This document shows, piece by piece, positions 31,199 to 40,123 of a stretch of 64,000 nucleotides of DNA. Made by a program: the position numbers and the translations under genes. Source of the stretch: Primorskyibacter flagellatus (GTDB lineage: Bacteria > Pseudomonadota > Alphaproteobacteria > Rhodobacterales > Rhodobacteraceae); NCBI RefSeq assembly GCF_900176485.1, contig NZ_FWYD01000005.1:124001-188000 (forward strand), given 5' to 3'. The stretch's first letter is position 1, and each line of letters opens with the position of its first letter. The notes below the pieces were generated by a model that worked only from the letters and a program-made list of their open reading frames with translations, was not told the DNA's origin and did no database searches.

Positions 31199-31897
31199 TC
31201 ATTCAGGTTCGCTCAGCGTCAGCGCAATTGGCTCCAGCCCGTCTATGCCGCCGGTGATGCGGTCGCCCGCAACCACCGGCCCCACGCCAGCCGGCGTTCC
31301 TGTCAGAATGACATCCCCAGCACGCAGATGATAATAGGTGGACAGGTGCGCGACGATTTCGTCAACGGACCAGACCATCTCGGCAAGGGTGGCGTCCTGG
31401 CGCGTCTCGCCGTTGACTTCCAGATGAATGCGCTGTGGACCCAATGCACCCAGATCTTCTGCCTGACTGAGCGCCGCGAAGACCGCGCCGTTTTCCACGT
31501 CCTTGCCCAAATCCCAGGGGCGGCGGTGGTCCTTGCCCACTTGCTGCAAATCGCGCCGCGTCATGTCGAGCGCGCAGCCGTAGCCAAAGATTGTGCGGGC
31601 AGCCTCGTCACGGCTGGCACGGAAAGCCGGTGCGCCGATCGCGATTGCCAGTTCCATCTCGTAATGGAAATCTTGGGTGCCCGGCGGATAGGGAACGGTA
31701 CTGCCGCTTGCCACATAAGCCGAAGGCGTCTTGGTAAAGTACCACGGCGCGTCGCGATCCACTTCATTGCCCATTTCGGCCGCGTGGGCGGCATAGTTGC
31801 GACCGACACAAAAGATCCGGTGAATCGGAAAACGCGCGGACATCCCGATCACAGGGATCGCGTTTACCTTCGGGGCGTCAAAAATATAGCCAGTCAT
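31199..31897 (-). CDS. Fumarylacetoacetate hydrolase (FAH) family protein
   Basis: A 232-residue single-domain FAH-fold enzyme, of the group that includes fumarylpyruvate hydrolase and acylpyruvase/oxaloacetate decarboxylase. The divalent metal site is visible as DFHYEMELAIAIG and GYGCALDMTRRDLQ (the Glu-x-Glu and Asp ligands), and the N-terminal IFCVGRNYAAHAAEMG is typical of fumarylpyruvate/acylpyruvate hydrolases. LTGTPAGVGPVVAGD closes the barrel. ATG 31897 matches the normal N-terminus. Located at the end of a catabolic stretch; the role is probably in aromatic or acylpyruvate breakdown. Confidence 0.9.
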   Translation of the reverse strand: MTGYIFDAPKVNAIPVIGMSARFPIHRIFCVGRNYAAHAAEMGNEVDRDAPWYFTKTPSAYVASGSTVPYPPGTQDFHYEMELAIAIGAPAFRASRDEAARTIFGYGCALDMTRRDLQQVGKDHRRPWDLGKDVENGAVFAALSQAEDLGALGPQRIHLEVNGETRQDATLAEMVWSVDEIVAHLSTYYHLRAGDVILTGTPAGVGPVVAGDRITGGIDGLEPIALTLSEPE

Positions 31898-32208
31898 TCT
31901 GTCGTGTCCTCGTGTCTGCTGAAAGGTATCGGAAGCGCCGTCAGAGGGTTGCGTCCATGAAATCGCACCTTTCTGCGCAAGGAGCAAGAACAGCGGGCAT
32001 CGGGGCGGCGATATGATGGCCCATGCCGCTTTAATGGACGCGTGACTGGAGAACCCGAAATATCCGTCCTGTATGTGTCTGGATAAGCCGCATCATCGCT
32101 TACAAGGTCTCCCTTTATCGGATCTGCGTGAATGAGTTTGCTTTTGGGGTGAAGCGTTGTCACGAGCACAGCCCCCTTGGTCCGTCGTCGTTCGGGACAA
32201 CTTATTTA

Positions 32209-32220
32209 CCTTTCGAAAGG
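32209..32220. repeat. 12-bp perfect palindrome CCTTTCGAAAGG
   Basis: CCTTTCGAAAGG is fully self-complementary and stands 18 bases before the -35 box of the tRNA-Lys promoter. It could bind a dimeric regulator of the tRNA or of the divergent gene. Confidence 0.4.
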
Positions 32221-32238
32221 AAAAGAGGATTTTCGGGG

Positions 32239-32267
32239 TTGACGGTCCCCATCTCTCTTTCTAGATA
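32239..32267 (+). promoter_or_regulatory. Sigma-70 promoter of tRNA-Lys
   Basis: TTGACG at 32239-32244 and TAGATA at 32262-32267 with a 17-base spacer, ending 11 bases before the mature tRNA 5' end. The spacing and match are good for a housekeeping promoter. Confidence 0.7.
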
Positions 32268-32278
32268 CGCCGCCTAGT

Positions 32279-32354
32279 GGGCCGTTAGCTCAGTTGGTAG
32301 AGCAACTGACTTTTAATCAGTAGGTCGATGGTTCGAACCCATCACGGCTCACCA
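32279..32354 (+). tRNA. tRNA-Lys (anticodon TTT)
   Basis: A 76-base tRNA with a 7-bp acceptor stem (GGGCCGT/ACGGCTC, one G-T pair), D-arm GCTC-AGTTGGTA-GAGC, anticodon stem ACTGA/TCAGT with loop CTTTTAA reading TTT, T-arm GATGG-TTCGAAC-CCATC and an encoded 3' CCA. It decodes AAA and AAG. No adjacent integrase or repeated 3' end was seen, so there is no sign of an integrated element here. Confidence 0.97.
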
Positions 32355-32657
32355 CTTTAATGCTTATGTGAGCAATCACGACAGAACCCCCTCTCAGTCA
32401 GGGCGATTTTCCTTTTGCGTCAAGTTTGGGTTCCATTTGCCGGGTTTTGGGTCAAGCACCCGTTGACCGGATTGCGGTAACTGCGATGAAAAGAACCCCG
32501 TCCCGACGCGGAACCAGAAGTTCTGCGTCAAGATGGCGGGTTCATTGCATGCGCCCGCGTGACGGAGACGGAAATTCAGGAGCCGGATCAGGCTCGGGGC
32601 TGGAGGTTTATGTCAGCACATGGTTAAGCAGGGGCATCAGTTTAAGCGGAGCCGACC
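32355..32657. other. Intergenic region, 303 bp
   Basis: Between tRNA-Lys and serB. TGCGTCAAG occurs twice (32416-32424 and 32524-32532). No tRNA terminator with a T-run and no convincing promoter were found. A five-codon frame starts just before serB, but I see no gene. Confidence 0.5.
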
Positions 32658-33527
32658 ATGCATATAGCAGTTTTGATCGCGCGTCAGGGTGGCTTGGACC
32701 CGGCATTGGCAGAAGCGTTGCGCAATGCCTGGGGCGGTTCGGATGTCAATTGGCTGGCACCGGATGAGGCGGCGGAATTTGCGTTGGAACATGTTCCGGG
32801 CAACCTGTGGCAGGTCTGGGAGGATCTTCAACAGCAGGGTGTCGATCTGGTTGTTTTGCCCGCAAAAGGCCGGCGCAAGAAAATGCTGCTTGCCGATATG
32901 GACTCGACCATGATCCAGCAGGAATGCATCGACGAACTGGCCGAAGAGGCTGGTGTCGGTGCCCATGTCAAGGACATCACCGCACGCGCGATGAACGGCG
33001 AACTGGATTTCGAAGGCGCGCTGACCGAACGTGTGGCGCTTTTGCAAGGGCTGGATGTTGCGGTCATCGATAAGGTGTTGGAGGCGCGCATCACGCTGAT
33101 GCCCGGCGGCGCGCAACTGGTCGCGACGATGAAAGCGCAGGGCGGCTATGCGGCGCTGGTCTCTGGCGGGTTTACCGCTTTCACCGAGCGGGTCGCGTCC
33201 CTATTGGGGTTCAACGAAAATCGCGCGAATACTTTGATTGTCGCTAATGGGAAGCTGAGCGGCGACGTTGGGCGGCCCATTCTGGGACGTGAGGCCAAGA
33301 TCGAGGCGCTGGAACAGATCACAGCAAGGCTGGGGATTGCAGAGGCGGATGTGATCGCGGTGGGTGACGGGGCCAACGATCTGGGCATGCTGGGCCGTGC
33401 CGGGACCGGTGTGGCGTTGCATGCCAAACCAAGTGTGCAGGCGCAGTGTAATTTCCGTATCAATCACGGAGATCTGACAGCCCTGCTTTACCTGCAAGGC
33501 TATGCGAAGTCAGAATTTGTGTCGTAA
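32658..33527 (+). CDS. serB: Phosphoserine phosphatase
   Basis: A 289-residue HAD-superfamily phosphatase for the last step of serine synthesis (phosphoserine to serine). Motif I DMDSTMIQQECIDEL has nucleophile Asp80 and acid Asp82. Motif II is SGGFTAF, motif III the Lys in REAKIEAL and motif IV GDGANDLGMLGRAG. An N-terminal domain of about 70 residues precedes the HAD core and resembles the degenerate ACT-like region of SerB. GGAG lies eight bases before the ATG. The stop is only 3 bp from the convergent asparaginase stop. Confidence 0.95.
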   Translation: MHIAVLIARQGGLDPALAEALRNAWGGSDVNWLAPDEAAEFALEHVPGNLWQVWEDLQQQGVDLVVLPAKGRRKKMLLADMDSTMIQQECIDELAEEAGVGAHVKDITARAMNGELDFEGALTERVALLQGLDVAVIDKVLEARITLMPGGAQLVATMKAQGGYAALVSGGFTAFTERVASLLGFNENRANTLIVANGKLSGDVGRPILGREAKIEALEQITARLGIAEADVIAVGDGANDLGMLGRAGTGVALHAKPSVQAQCNFRINHGDLTALLYLQGYAKSEFVS

Positions 33528-33530
33528 ATT

Positions 33531-34532
33531 TCAGGTCGGAAAAAGCGTGTGCGGAGGGCGAACAAAGCCGACCTCCAGCCCGCGCCGGTTCAGCAATGTC
33601 GGTGTCATGAAGTTTGTGACATCCGGATGGTCCGCGTCCAGCACGCCCATCTGAACCAATGTCGCGGCGATCGCGCATTCGGCAGCGCGGGTGGCACCGT
33701 CAGCCGCCTTGACCGCGATGCCCATGCCGCGGCCCGGCAGAATGGCGATGAAAACACCCTCTGCCCCGGTCTTGGCCACAAGCGGCTCTTTCGCGGCCCG
33801 CATCAGCAGAGTGCAGGCGCGGCCTTTGCCCGCGACATGCTCTGGCCAGGCGCGCATGGCGGCGGCCAGACGGGCGGCGGCGCGGCTTAGCGGGTCATTC
33901 CGGCTGTGGGCGGTGGCGAAAAATGCCATTGAACGGGCCAGCGCATGCATTGACGTCGCGAAATTCGGTGCCGAGCAGCCGTCAATGCCAAAGCCCGGCG
34001 AGGTCATTCCAGTGACCTCTTCAAATGCGTCGCGGCAGGCCAATTGCACGGGATGAACCGGGTCGACATAGTCAGCGCCTGCACCAAGATACTGCGACAG
34101 CGTCAGAAACCCCGCATGTTTGCCCGAGCAATTGTTATGTACCTGACAAGGTTTCTGGTCGTCGCGAATCATCTCAAAGCGCAGGGCCTTGTCGCGGCTT
34201 GGCTCGGTCCCGCAGCGAAGGTCGTCATCGCCAAGACCCAGGTCCGCGAGCCAGCGATTGACCTCTGTCACATGCAGCGGCGCGCCGGAATGCGAGGCAC
34301 AGGCCAGCGCCAGTCGCGTTTCGCTTAAACCCTGCGCATCGGCGGCACCGGAGGTCACCAAGGGCAGCGCCTGAATCATCTTGCACGAACTGCGCGGAAA
34401 AATCACGGCTTCGGGGTCGCCAATCGCCTGAACCACCTGACCGGAGCCATCGCATACCACGATGTGCCCCAGATGCTGGCTTTCCAGAAAGGCACCGCGC
34501 CACGCTTCGCAGATTGGTTGAGGTTGGGTCAT
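33531..34532 (-). CDS. L-asparaginase, Rhizobium etli AnsA type (class 3)
   Basis: A 333-residue asparaginase of the PF06089 family, unrelated to the E. coli enzymes. It hydrolyses asparagine to aspartate and ammonia. The serine-lysine tandem site described for the R. etli enzyme is conserved with the same numbering: Ser48 and Lys51 (RSSCKMIQ), Ser80 (ASHSGAPLH), Cys135 and Lys138 (NNCSGKHAG), and a further Cys at 186 (GIDGCSAPN) near the zinc site. The length is normal. It is convergent with serB. Confidence 0.93.
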   Translation of the reverse strand: MTQPQPICEAWRGAFLESQHLGHIVVCDGSGQVVQAIGDPEAVIFPRSSCKMIQALPLVTSGAADAQGLSETRLALACASHSGAPLHVTEVNRWLADLGLGDDDLRCGTEPSRDKALRFEMIRDDQKPCQVHNNCSGKHAGFLTLSQYLGAGADYVDPVHPVQLACRDAFEEVTGMTSPGFGIDGCSAPNFATSMHALARSMAFFATAHSRNDPLSRAAARLAAAMRAWPEHVAGKGRACTLLMRAAKEPLVAKTGAEGVFIAILPGRGMGIAVKAADGATRAAECAIAATLVQMGVLDADHPDVTNFMTPTLLNRRGLEVGFVRPPHTLFPT

Positions 34533-34722
34533 AGGCGGGCCTTTGCAGTCTGGGCGCGGTCACGGCGAATTTATGCCGCCGGGGTCTTTCGTCCGTATCG
34601 CGATTCAGGCTAGAATGCTTTTATCGAGAAGGAAACGGGTGTTTCCCGCAATAATCAAAGGCCGCTGGACGGTTGGGACATCCGAACGTAATTGAGGCTT
34701 AGGACAGCTGGAGGCTGGACAT

Positions 34723-35253
34723 ATGATTTCACGTTTTGCGCGTTTGGCAGCCGCGGCTTTCATGGCACTGGCCGCGACTGGCGTTGCCGCGCAGCAAGAA
34801 AGCACCAATCAGGTCAACGCGATCACCGATTGGAGCGTTTTTGAGGGCAACGACCCCCGCGAATGCTGGGCCGTCACGACCTACAAGGAAAGCGTCAACA
34901 CCAAGGGTGGGCGCGTTGTGGCCGTGACCCGAGGCGACATTCTGCTTATGGTGTTTTACCGTCCGGGTGCCGAGGTGCAGGGACAGCTGGCCTTTACCGG
35001 CGGGTATCCCTTCGCGGGCGGATCAACCGTTAACGTCAATATTGGCGGCACGGAATTCGAACTGATCACCGATGGCGAATGGGCCTGGCCCGCATCGCCG
35101 CAGGATGATGGCAAGATCGTGGCTGCGATGAAGCGCGGGGCCGATGCCGTGCTGACAGCACAATCTTCGCGCGGGACACAGACCAAGGATACGTTCTCCT
35201 TGCTGGGGTTCACTGCCGCGATCGAGGATGCCGAAAAGCGCTGCGCCAGCTAA
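34723..35253 (+). CDS. Invasion-associated locus B (IalB) family periplasmic protein
   Basis: A 176-residue exported protein with a signal peptide (MISRFARLAAAAFMALAATGVAAQ, cleavage after AxA near residue 23). The rest matches the IalB family, named from Bartonella invasion locus B but widespread in non-pathogenic alphaproteobacteria. VFEGNDPRECWAVT and the late Cys near the C-terminus (EKRCAS) are the two cysteines expected to form a disulfide. GGAGG precedes the ATG, and a terminator follows the stop, so it is monocistronic. The molecular role is unknown. Confidence 0.88.
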   Translation: MISRFARLAAAAFMALAATGVAAQQESTNQVNAITDWSVFEGNDPRECWAVTTYKESVNTKGGRVVAVTRGDILLMVFYRPGAEVQGQLAFTGGYPFAGGSTVNVNIGGTEFELITDGEWAWPASPQDDGKIVAAMKRGADAVLTAQSSRGTQTKDTFSLLGFTAAIEDAEKRCAS

Positions 35254-35285
35254 CGCTTTCCGTATGCCACTGTGACAATGAAGCA

Positions 35286-35312
35286 GGCCTTTCCACATCG
35301 GAAGGGCCTTTT
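35286..35312 (+). terminator. Rho-independent terminator after the IalB-family gene
   Basis: GGCCTTTCC (35286-35294) pairs with GGAAGGGCC (35300-35308; one G-T pair) over loop ACATC and is followed by TTTT. Confidence 0.85.
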
Positions 35313-35383
35313 CGTACTTGGCCCTTTGGCTTTGCCGCGCGAATCCTATATGTACCCGCATCCACCTTCAAAGGACGTAGACC

Positions 35384-36565
35384 ATGCCCGCCAGCGCGCC
35401 GATCACGCAAGACGTTGCCACCATTCCACGCAAGATGCCGGAAGGGCCGGTGAATCTTGTCGGGTTGACGCGGGACGGGCTGCGCGCCGCGCTGATCGAG
35501 GCGGGCACACCGGAGAAGCAAGCCAAGATGCGCGCCGGTCAGATCTGGCAATGGCTTTATCATTGGGGCGTGCGCGATTTCGACCAGATGACCAACCTGT
35601 CCAAGGATTACCGCGCGATGCTGGCCCGGACCTTCGTGATTTCACTGCCAGAGGTGGTGACACGGCAGGTGTCGAATGACGGCACGCGCAAATATCTGGT
35701 GCGGATCGCGGGCGGACATGAGGTCGAGGTGGTCTATATCCCCGAGACGGATCGCGGGACGCTGTGCATTTCCTCTCAGGTCGGGTGCACGCTGACCTGT
35801 TCGTTCTGTCACACCGGCACGCAAAAGCTGGTCCGCAACCTGACCGCAGCAGAGATTGTCGGGCAGATCATGTTGGCGCGAGACGACCTGGACGAATGGC
35901 CGAAACCCGGTGTCGGTGCTAACGACGCTGGCCCCCGCCTTCTGTCCAATATCGTTCTGATGGGGATGGGAGAGCCGCTATATAACTTTGAGAACGTCCG
36001 CGACGGGATGAAGATTGCGATGGACCCCGAGGGGATCTCGCTGTCGCGCCGCCGCATCACGCTGTCAACCAGCGGAGTCGTTCCCGAGATTGCCAAGACG
36101 GCGGAAGAGATCGGATGTCTGCTGGCCGTCAGCTTTCACGCCACCACGGACGAGGTGCGCGACAAGCTGGTGCCGATCAACAAGCGCTGGAATATCGAGA
36201 CGCTTTTGAACACGCTGCGTGAATACCCGCGTCTTTCGAACTCTGAACGGATAACGTTTGAATATGTGATGCTGAAAGGGGTGAATGACAGTGACGAGGA
36301 CGCGCATCGGCTGATCAAGCTGATCGAGGGCATCCCCGCCAAGATCAACCTGATCCCGTTCAACGAATGGCCGGGCGCGCCATATGAACGGTCGTCAAAC
36401 AACCGCATTCACGCGTTTGCGGATATTATCTACAAGGCCGGATATGCCTCGCCAATCCGAACCCCCCGGGGCGAGGACATTATGGCCGCCTGTGGCCAGT
36501 TGAAATCCGCGACAGAGCGGGCCCGCAAGTCCCGCGCGCAGATCGCGAAGGAAACCGGTCTGTAA
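35384..36565 (+). CDS. rlmN: 23S rRNA (adenine-2503-C2)-methyltransferase
   Basis: A 393-residue radical-SAM methyltransferase modifying A2503 of 23S rRNA and A37 of some tRNAs. The 4Fe-4S motif is CTLTCSFC (CxxxCxxC) following [20 protein letters not shown] and [20 protein letters not shown] are RlmN signatures, and the C-terminal catalytic Cys lies in [11 protein letters not shown]. The N-terminal domain ([36 protein letters not shown]) is complete. AAGGA precedes the ATG. Confidence 0.96.
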   Translation: MPASAPITQDVATIPRKMPEGPVNLVGLTRDGLRAALIEAGTPEKQAKMRAGQIWQWLYHWGVRDFDQMTNLSKDYRAMLARTFVISLPEVVTRQVSNDGTRKYLVRIAGGHEVEVVYIPETDRGTLCISSQVGCTLTCSFCHTGTQKLVRNLTAAEIVGQIMLARDDLDEWPKPGVGANDAGPRLLSNIVLMGMGEPLYNFENVRDGMKIAMDPEGISLSRRRITLSTSGVVPEIAKTAEEIGCLLAVSFHATTDEVRDKLVPINKRWNIETLLNTLREYPRLSNSERITFEYVMLKGVNDSDEDAHRLIKLIEGIPAKINLIPFNEWPGAPYERSSNNRIHAFADIIYKAGYASPIRTPRGEDIMAACGQLKSATERARKSRAQIAKETGL

Positions 36566-36579
36566 ATTCAATTCAAGCG

Positions 36580-36614
36580 TGGCGCGGTTCCGGAGGGGTT
36601 CCCAAGCCGCGCCA
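36580..36614. terminator. Hairpin between convergent rlmN and the RTX gene
   Basis: TGGCGCGGTT (36580-36589) pairs with AAGCCGCGCCA (36604-36614; one G-T pair). It sits between two convergent stops and has no T-run, so it may serve as a weak bidirectional terminator. Confidence 0.45.
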
Positions 36615-36630
36615 TATGGTCCGCTCAGAT

Positions 36631-38301
36631 TTAGGCCAGCAGGTCGTAGATCTGGCCGGCGATCTGTATGTTGATCTCGGTCTGATCGCCGCCATCAACC
36701 AATGCCCAGAGTTTTTGCCCCGTGGGTTTGTATCCGATGAAGGCTTCGGCGACATTGGGATCGTCCGCCCCTGGCGTGATCGCGAAATTCACAACGTAAT
36801 CCGAGGCTGAAGATCCGCGGATGCCGCTGAGCAAAACGTCACCCTGCGCGGCGTTGTAGTCCTTCACCCAATCCGTGTTGTGAAGTTTGATCCCGGCATG
36901 GAAAAACAGGTCGGCACCAGTGCCGCCGTGCAGCCGATCGTGACCAAAGCCGCCATTGATGAAATCATCGCCGTCGCCGCCGATGATCTTGTCACCCCAA
37001 TCCGACCCGCTCAGGACATCATCGCCGTTGCCGCCATGGAGCGTATCTGCGCCGAAGCCGCCAATAATGGTGTCGTTGCCATCGTCGCCATGCAATCTGT
37101 CATTGCCATATCCGCCGTCGATATGGTCATTGCCACGGCCCGCAAACACATCGTCACGCCGGTCTCCGCTTGTGTCACCGCCCATGATCGAGTCGTTGCC
37201 ATCCCCGCCTATGATCGTATCCTCGCCGTCGCCGCCCAGCATGATGTCGGCAAAGCGTGATCCGTTCAGGCGGTCATTGCCGAGGCCACCCAGAAGCGTT
37301 GTGGACGGGCCCGTCGACGTCAGGACGTCGTCGCCCTTGTTGCCGTTCAGAGTTTCCGTGCCATCCCTGCCGACGATGGTGTCGTCTCCGGCAAGACCGG
37401 CGATATAGGCTCTGCCATAGTCAGATTGCATATAGTTGCTGATCTGCGCCCCAAGCGGCACGTCGATTTCCATATGATCAAAGACAAACCCGTCAACCAG
37501 ATAGATTTCGTCCGCATTTGGGTCGTCGAGGTCAGAAATGAAGTCGCCGGTCGCGCGGAGGATTTCGGTATTGTCAGGCGCACGCAGGATCACGTTGTCG
37601 ATCCGAAGGCCGCTCAATGCGCTCGAGTCCCCGCTTACGTCGTCGCCAAACAAGCTAAGCATCGGCACTGCACTTCCCAGATCGGTTGGGAACCGTCCGT
37701 TGACCGACAGTGTGAAATCGTCGATTCTAACGCTCACTGTATTCCGGCTGAAGCTTGCCGAAATCAGTTCGGTGCCGGATTGCGAAAGTGACAGGCTGGT
37801 GACCTGATAGGCGGCAAGCACCGCGGTCTGTTCGGCGATTTCCGCATCGGTCAGGTACTCTGAATCCGACAGTGAAATGATCGCAAACATGGTTTCAAGT
37901 ATGTCTGGCAGGCTGGTCGGCAGCGCCCCTTTGATGTCCAGTCTGATGTCGTCATACCGGACCTGTAAGGACGACGGTGTAAGGCTGATGCCCAGAACTT
38001 CGGTCCCGTGATCCGTGAAGGTCAATCCCGAGACTGTCCCCCGGACGGTTCCATCTTCAAACGCGCGGCTCAGCGCCTCGATCGATGAGGTCGGTGCAAA
38101 GCCGCGACCAAGGATGTTCATCGCATAGCCATTATCACTGAACGACAGCCTGTTTGACGATAGCGAGACGTCAGGGTCATCGCCGAATACCGGATCGAAC
38201 GACGCCAAAGAGTCGTCGAAAGACAGCGCCCCCAGCGCACTGAGGTCGAAATCGTCGAAGTAGTCGAGATTGCTGGATGAAACGCTGACCGTTACCGTCA
38301 T
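36631..38301 (-). CDS. RTX-repeat calcium-binding protein, probably type I secreted
   Basis: A 556-residue acidic protein without a Sec signal. Residues about 300-465 are glycine/aspartate-rich RTX nonapeptide repeats (GGDGEDTII, GGYGNDRLH, GGDGDDFIN and similar) that fold into a calcium-loaded parallel beta-roll. The last about 85 residues are non-repetitive and end in a hydrophobic stretch (INIQIAGQIYDLLA), as in type I secretion signals. The N-terminal 290 residues match nothing I know, but contain two similar segments at about 88-139 and 167-218 sharing GTE, RxDD and PT-L positions, suggesting internal duplication. There is no enzyme motif. No ABC/MFP secretion genes are adjacent. It could be a surface adhesin or matrix protein. 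Confidence 0.85.
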   Translation of the reverse strand: MTVTVSVSSSNLDYFDDFDLSALGALSFDDSLASFDPVFGDDPDVSLSSNRLSFSDNGYAMNILGRGFAPTSSIEALSRAFEDGTVRGTVSGLTFTDHGTEVLGISLTPSSLQVRYDDIRLDIKGALPTSLPDILETMFAIISLSDSEYLTDAEIAEQTAVLAAYQVTSLSLSQSGTELISASFSRNTVSVRIDDFTLSVNGRFPTDLGSAVPMLSLFGDDVSGDSSALSGLRIDNVILRAPDNTEILRATGDFISDLDDPNADEIYLVDGFVFDHMEIDVPLGAQISNYMQSDYGRAYIAGLAGDDTIVGRDGTETLNGNKGDDVLTSTGPSTTLLGGLGNDRLNGSRFADIMLGGDGEDTIIGGDGNDSIMGGDTSGDRRDDVFAGRGNDHIDGGYGNDRLHGDDGNDTIIGGFGADTLHGGNGDDVLSGSDWGDKIIGGDGDDFINGGFGHDRLHGGTGADLFFHAGIKLHNTDWVKDYNAAQGDVLLSGIRGSSASDYVVNFAITPGADDPNVAEAFIGYKPTGQKLWALVDGGDQTEINIQIAGQIYDLLA

Positions 38302-38345
38302 ATTAATGCCTCGTTAAAGAATGTTTGTCGTGGTGGAATATGCCC

Positions 38346-38362
38346 TGACGCGAATTGCGTCA
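38346..38362. promoter_or_regulatory. Inverted repeat upstream of the RTX gene
   Basis: TGACGC-GAATT-GCGTCA is a 6-bp dyad with a 5-base centre, 45 bp before the RTX start on the minus strand and 64 bp after the adenine deaminase stop. It is a candidate operator. Confidence 0.35.
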
Positions 38363-38425
38363 CAACTTCAATAATGATTGTGGTTTATTTTTGACAGAAG
38401 GTTCGGCTTTCCGTCATTTCGTGGG

Positions 38426-40123
38426 TCAGCCCGGAATGATTTCGAACTTCGTCACATCGACCATACCGCGATCGGTGATTTTCAGTGCCGGGATGACGGG
38501 CAGGGCAAGGAAGGCCAGTTGCAGGAAGGGTTCTTCCAGCACGACACCAAGCTCTTTGGCCGCTGCGCGCAGGTCCGTCAGCCGGTCGCGGACCTCTTCG
38601 AATGGTGCAAGACTCATCAGCCCCGCGACGGGCAGGGCGAGTTCTGCCAGGATATTCCCATCGCAGACGACAACAAACCCGCCTTCGATCTCTGCCAGCC
38701 GGTTCGCCGCCACCGCCATGTCGGCATAATCCGCGCCGACACAGGCGATATTGTGATGATCGTGGCAGACGGTCGAGGCAATTGCCCCTTTCTGAAGCCC
38801 GAATCCACGGACAAAGCCGGTGGCGATATTGCCGTTTTTTCCGTGCCGTTCGACCACCGCAATGCGGATCAGGTCGCGGGTGGTATCGGGGGCCTTGTCA
38901 CCATCGACGATGGCAATGTCTTCGGTCAGATGCTGGGTGATGATCTTGCCTTCGACAATGCCGATCACATCGGTTGCTTCGCGGTTTCCGGTGCTGCGGA
39001 AACTTGCCTCTGTCAGCTTTGGCGCAGTGACAGAGGCGCGGCCGACGGGTTCGACATGACCTCGTGCGTCAAAAGCGGCGGTGCCGACGCGCACCCCGCC
39101 GCAAAACACCAACTGGGCGTTGCACTGCTCCAGGCTGTCCAGCGCCACGATATCGGCACGCTTGCCGGGGGCGATCAGCCCGCGATCCTTCAGGCCGAAC
39201 GCCTCTGCCGCTGAAAGCGAAGCAGCGCGATAGGCCGCGAGCGGCGGCGTGCCAAGCGCGATCAGCGTGCGGATCATGTAATCAAGATGGCCATATTCAG
39301 CGATGTCCAGCGGATTGCGGTCGTCTGTACACAGGCACATGTAGGGCGCTGTCCGCTCCGTAAGCACTGGCTGCAACGCGTGCAGATCCTTGGAAACAGA
39401 CCCTTCGCGGATCAGCACGCGCATGCCTTTTTGCAACTTTTCGCGGGCCTCTTCGGCCGTGGTCGCCTCGTGTTCAGTGCCGATCCCCGCAGCGATATAG
39501 GCGTTGAGGTCGCGCCCCGAGAGTTGCGGACAGTGCCCGTCCACATGGCCACCTTCGAACAGGCGCAGCTTGGCCATCGCCTGCGGGTCGCGGTGAATGA
39601 CGCCAGGATAGTTCATGAATTCGGCCAGCCCGATGCCCGACGGGAGGCCCATCAGCCCGGCCAGATCCTCGGCCAGGATTTCAGCACCGGCGGTTTCCAT
39701 ATGCGTGGAGGGCACGCAAGAGGACAGCTGAACCTTGATATCCATGACCGTGTGTTCGCTGGCCTGCTGGAAATAGCGGATGCCATCGGTGCCCACGACA
39801 TTGGCGATCTCATGCGGATCACAGATGGCGGTGGTCACACCGCGCGGCGCAACACAACGATCAAATTCAAAGGGCGTGATGCAGGACGATTCAATATGCA
39901 GATGCGTGTCAATGAAGCCTGGCACCAGTATCAGCCCACTGACGTCAATCACCTCGCGGCCCTCGTAATTGTCACAGGTGCCGACGATGGTGTCGCCAAG
40001 AATGGCCACGTCGCCGTCCAGCAATTCGCCTGTGATGAGGTCCAGAATCCTGCCGCCACGCAACACGGTATCTGCGGGCTGATCGCCACGTCCTGCGGCA
40101 ATGCGGGTTTCCAGTTCTGGCAT
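38426..40123 (-). CDS. ade: Adenine deaminase
   Basis: A 565-residue amidohydrolase deaminating adenine to hypoxanthine in purine salvage. The metal-binding pattern is clear: [18 protein letters not shown] (HxH), [33 protein letters not shown], and [10 protein letters not shown] with the catalytic Asp. A C-terminal [16 protein letters not shown] segment is characteristic of the bacterial Ade family. ATG 40123 follows CAGGAGGCCCAC, so the upstream extension is rejected. It is probably monocistronic. Confidence 0.94.
   Translation of the reverse strand: MPELETRIAAGRGDQPADTVLRGGRILDLITGELLDGDVAILGDTIVGTCDNYEGREVIDVSGLILVPGFIDTHLHIESSCITPFEFDRCVAPRGVTTAICDPHEIANVVGTDGIRYFQQASEHTVMDIKVQLSSCVPSTHMETAGAEILAEDLAGLMGLPSGIGLAEFMNYPGVIHRDPQAMAKLRLFEGGHVDGHCPQLSGRDLNAYIAAGIGTEHEATTAEEAREKLQKGMRVLIREGSVSKDLHALQPVLTERTAPYMCLCTDDRNPLDIAEYGHLDYMIRTLIALGTPPLAAYRAASLSAAEAFGLKDRGLIAPGKRADIVALDSLEQCNAQLVFCGGVRVGTAAFDARGHVEPVGRASVTAPKLTEASFRSTGNREATDVIGIVEGKIITQHLTEDIAIVDGDKAPDTTRDLIRIAVVERHGKNGNIATGFVRGFGLQKGAIASTVCHDHHNIACVGADYADMAVAANRLAEIEGGFVVVCDGNILAELALPVAGLMSLAPFEEVRDRLTDLRAAAKELGVVLEEPFLQLAFLALPVIPALKITDRGMVDVTKFEIIPG

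Larger units (their letters stand above)
31898..32278. other. Intergenic region, 381 bp
   Basis: It lies between the divergent FAH-family gene and tRNA-Lys. It contains a perfect 12-bp palindrome (32209-32220) and a strong sigma-70 promoter for the tRNA. Open frames in it lack coding character, and I see no gene. Confidence 0.6.

Noticed and set aside
32279-32657. Possible integration site at the tRNA-Lys 3' end
   Set aside because: No repeat of the tRNA end, integrase or composition change was seen downstream.
36880-37400. Regular repeats in DNA at the RTX gene, considered as a CRISPR or satellite
   Set aside because: They are degenerate 27-base periods from the coding of GGxGxDxxx nonapeptides, not direct repeats with unique spacers.
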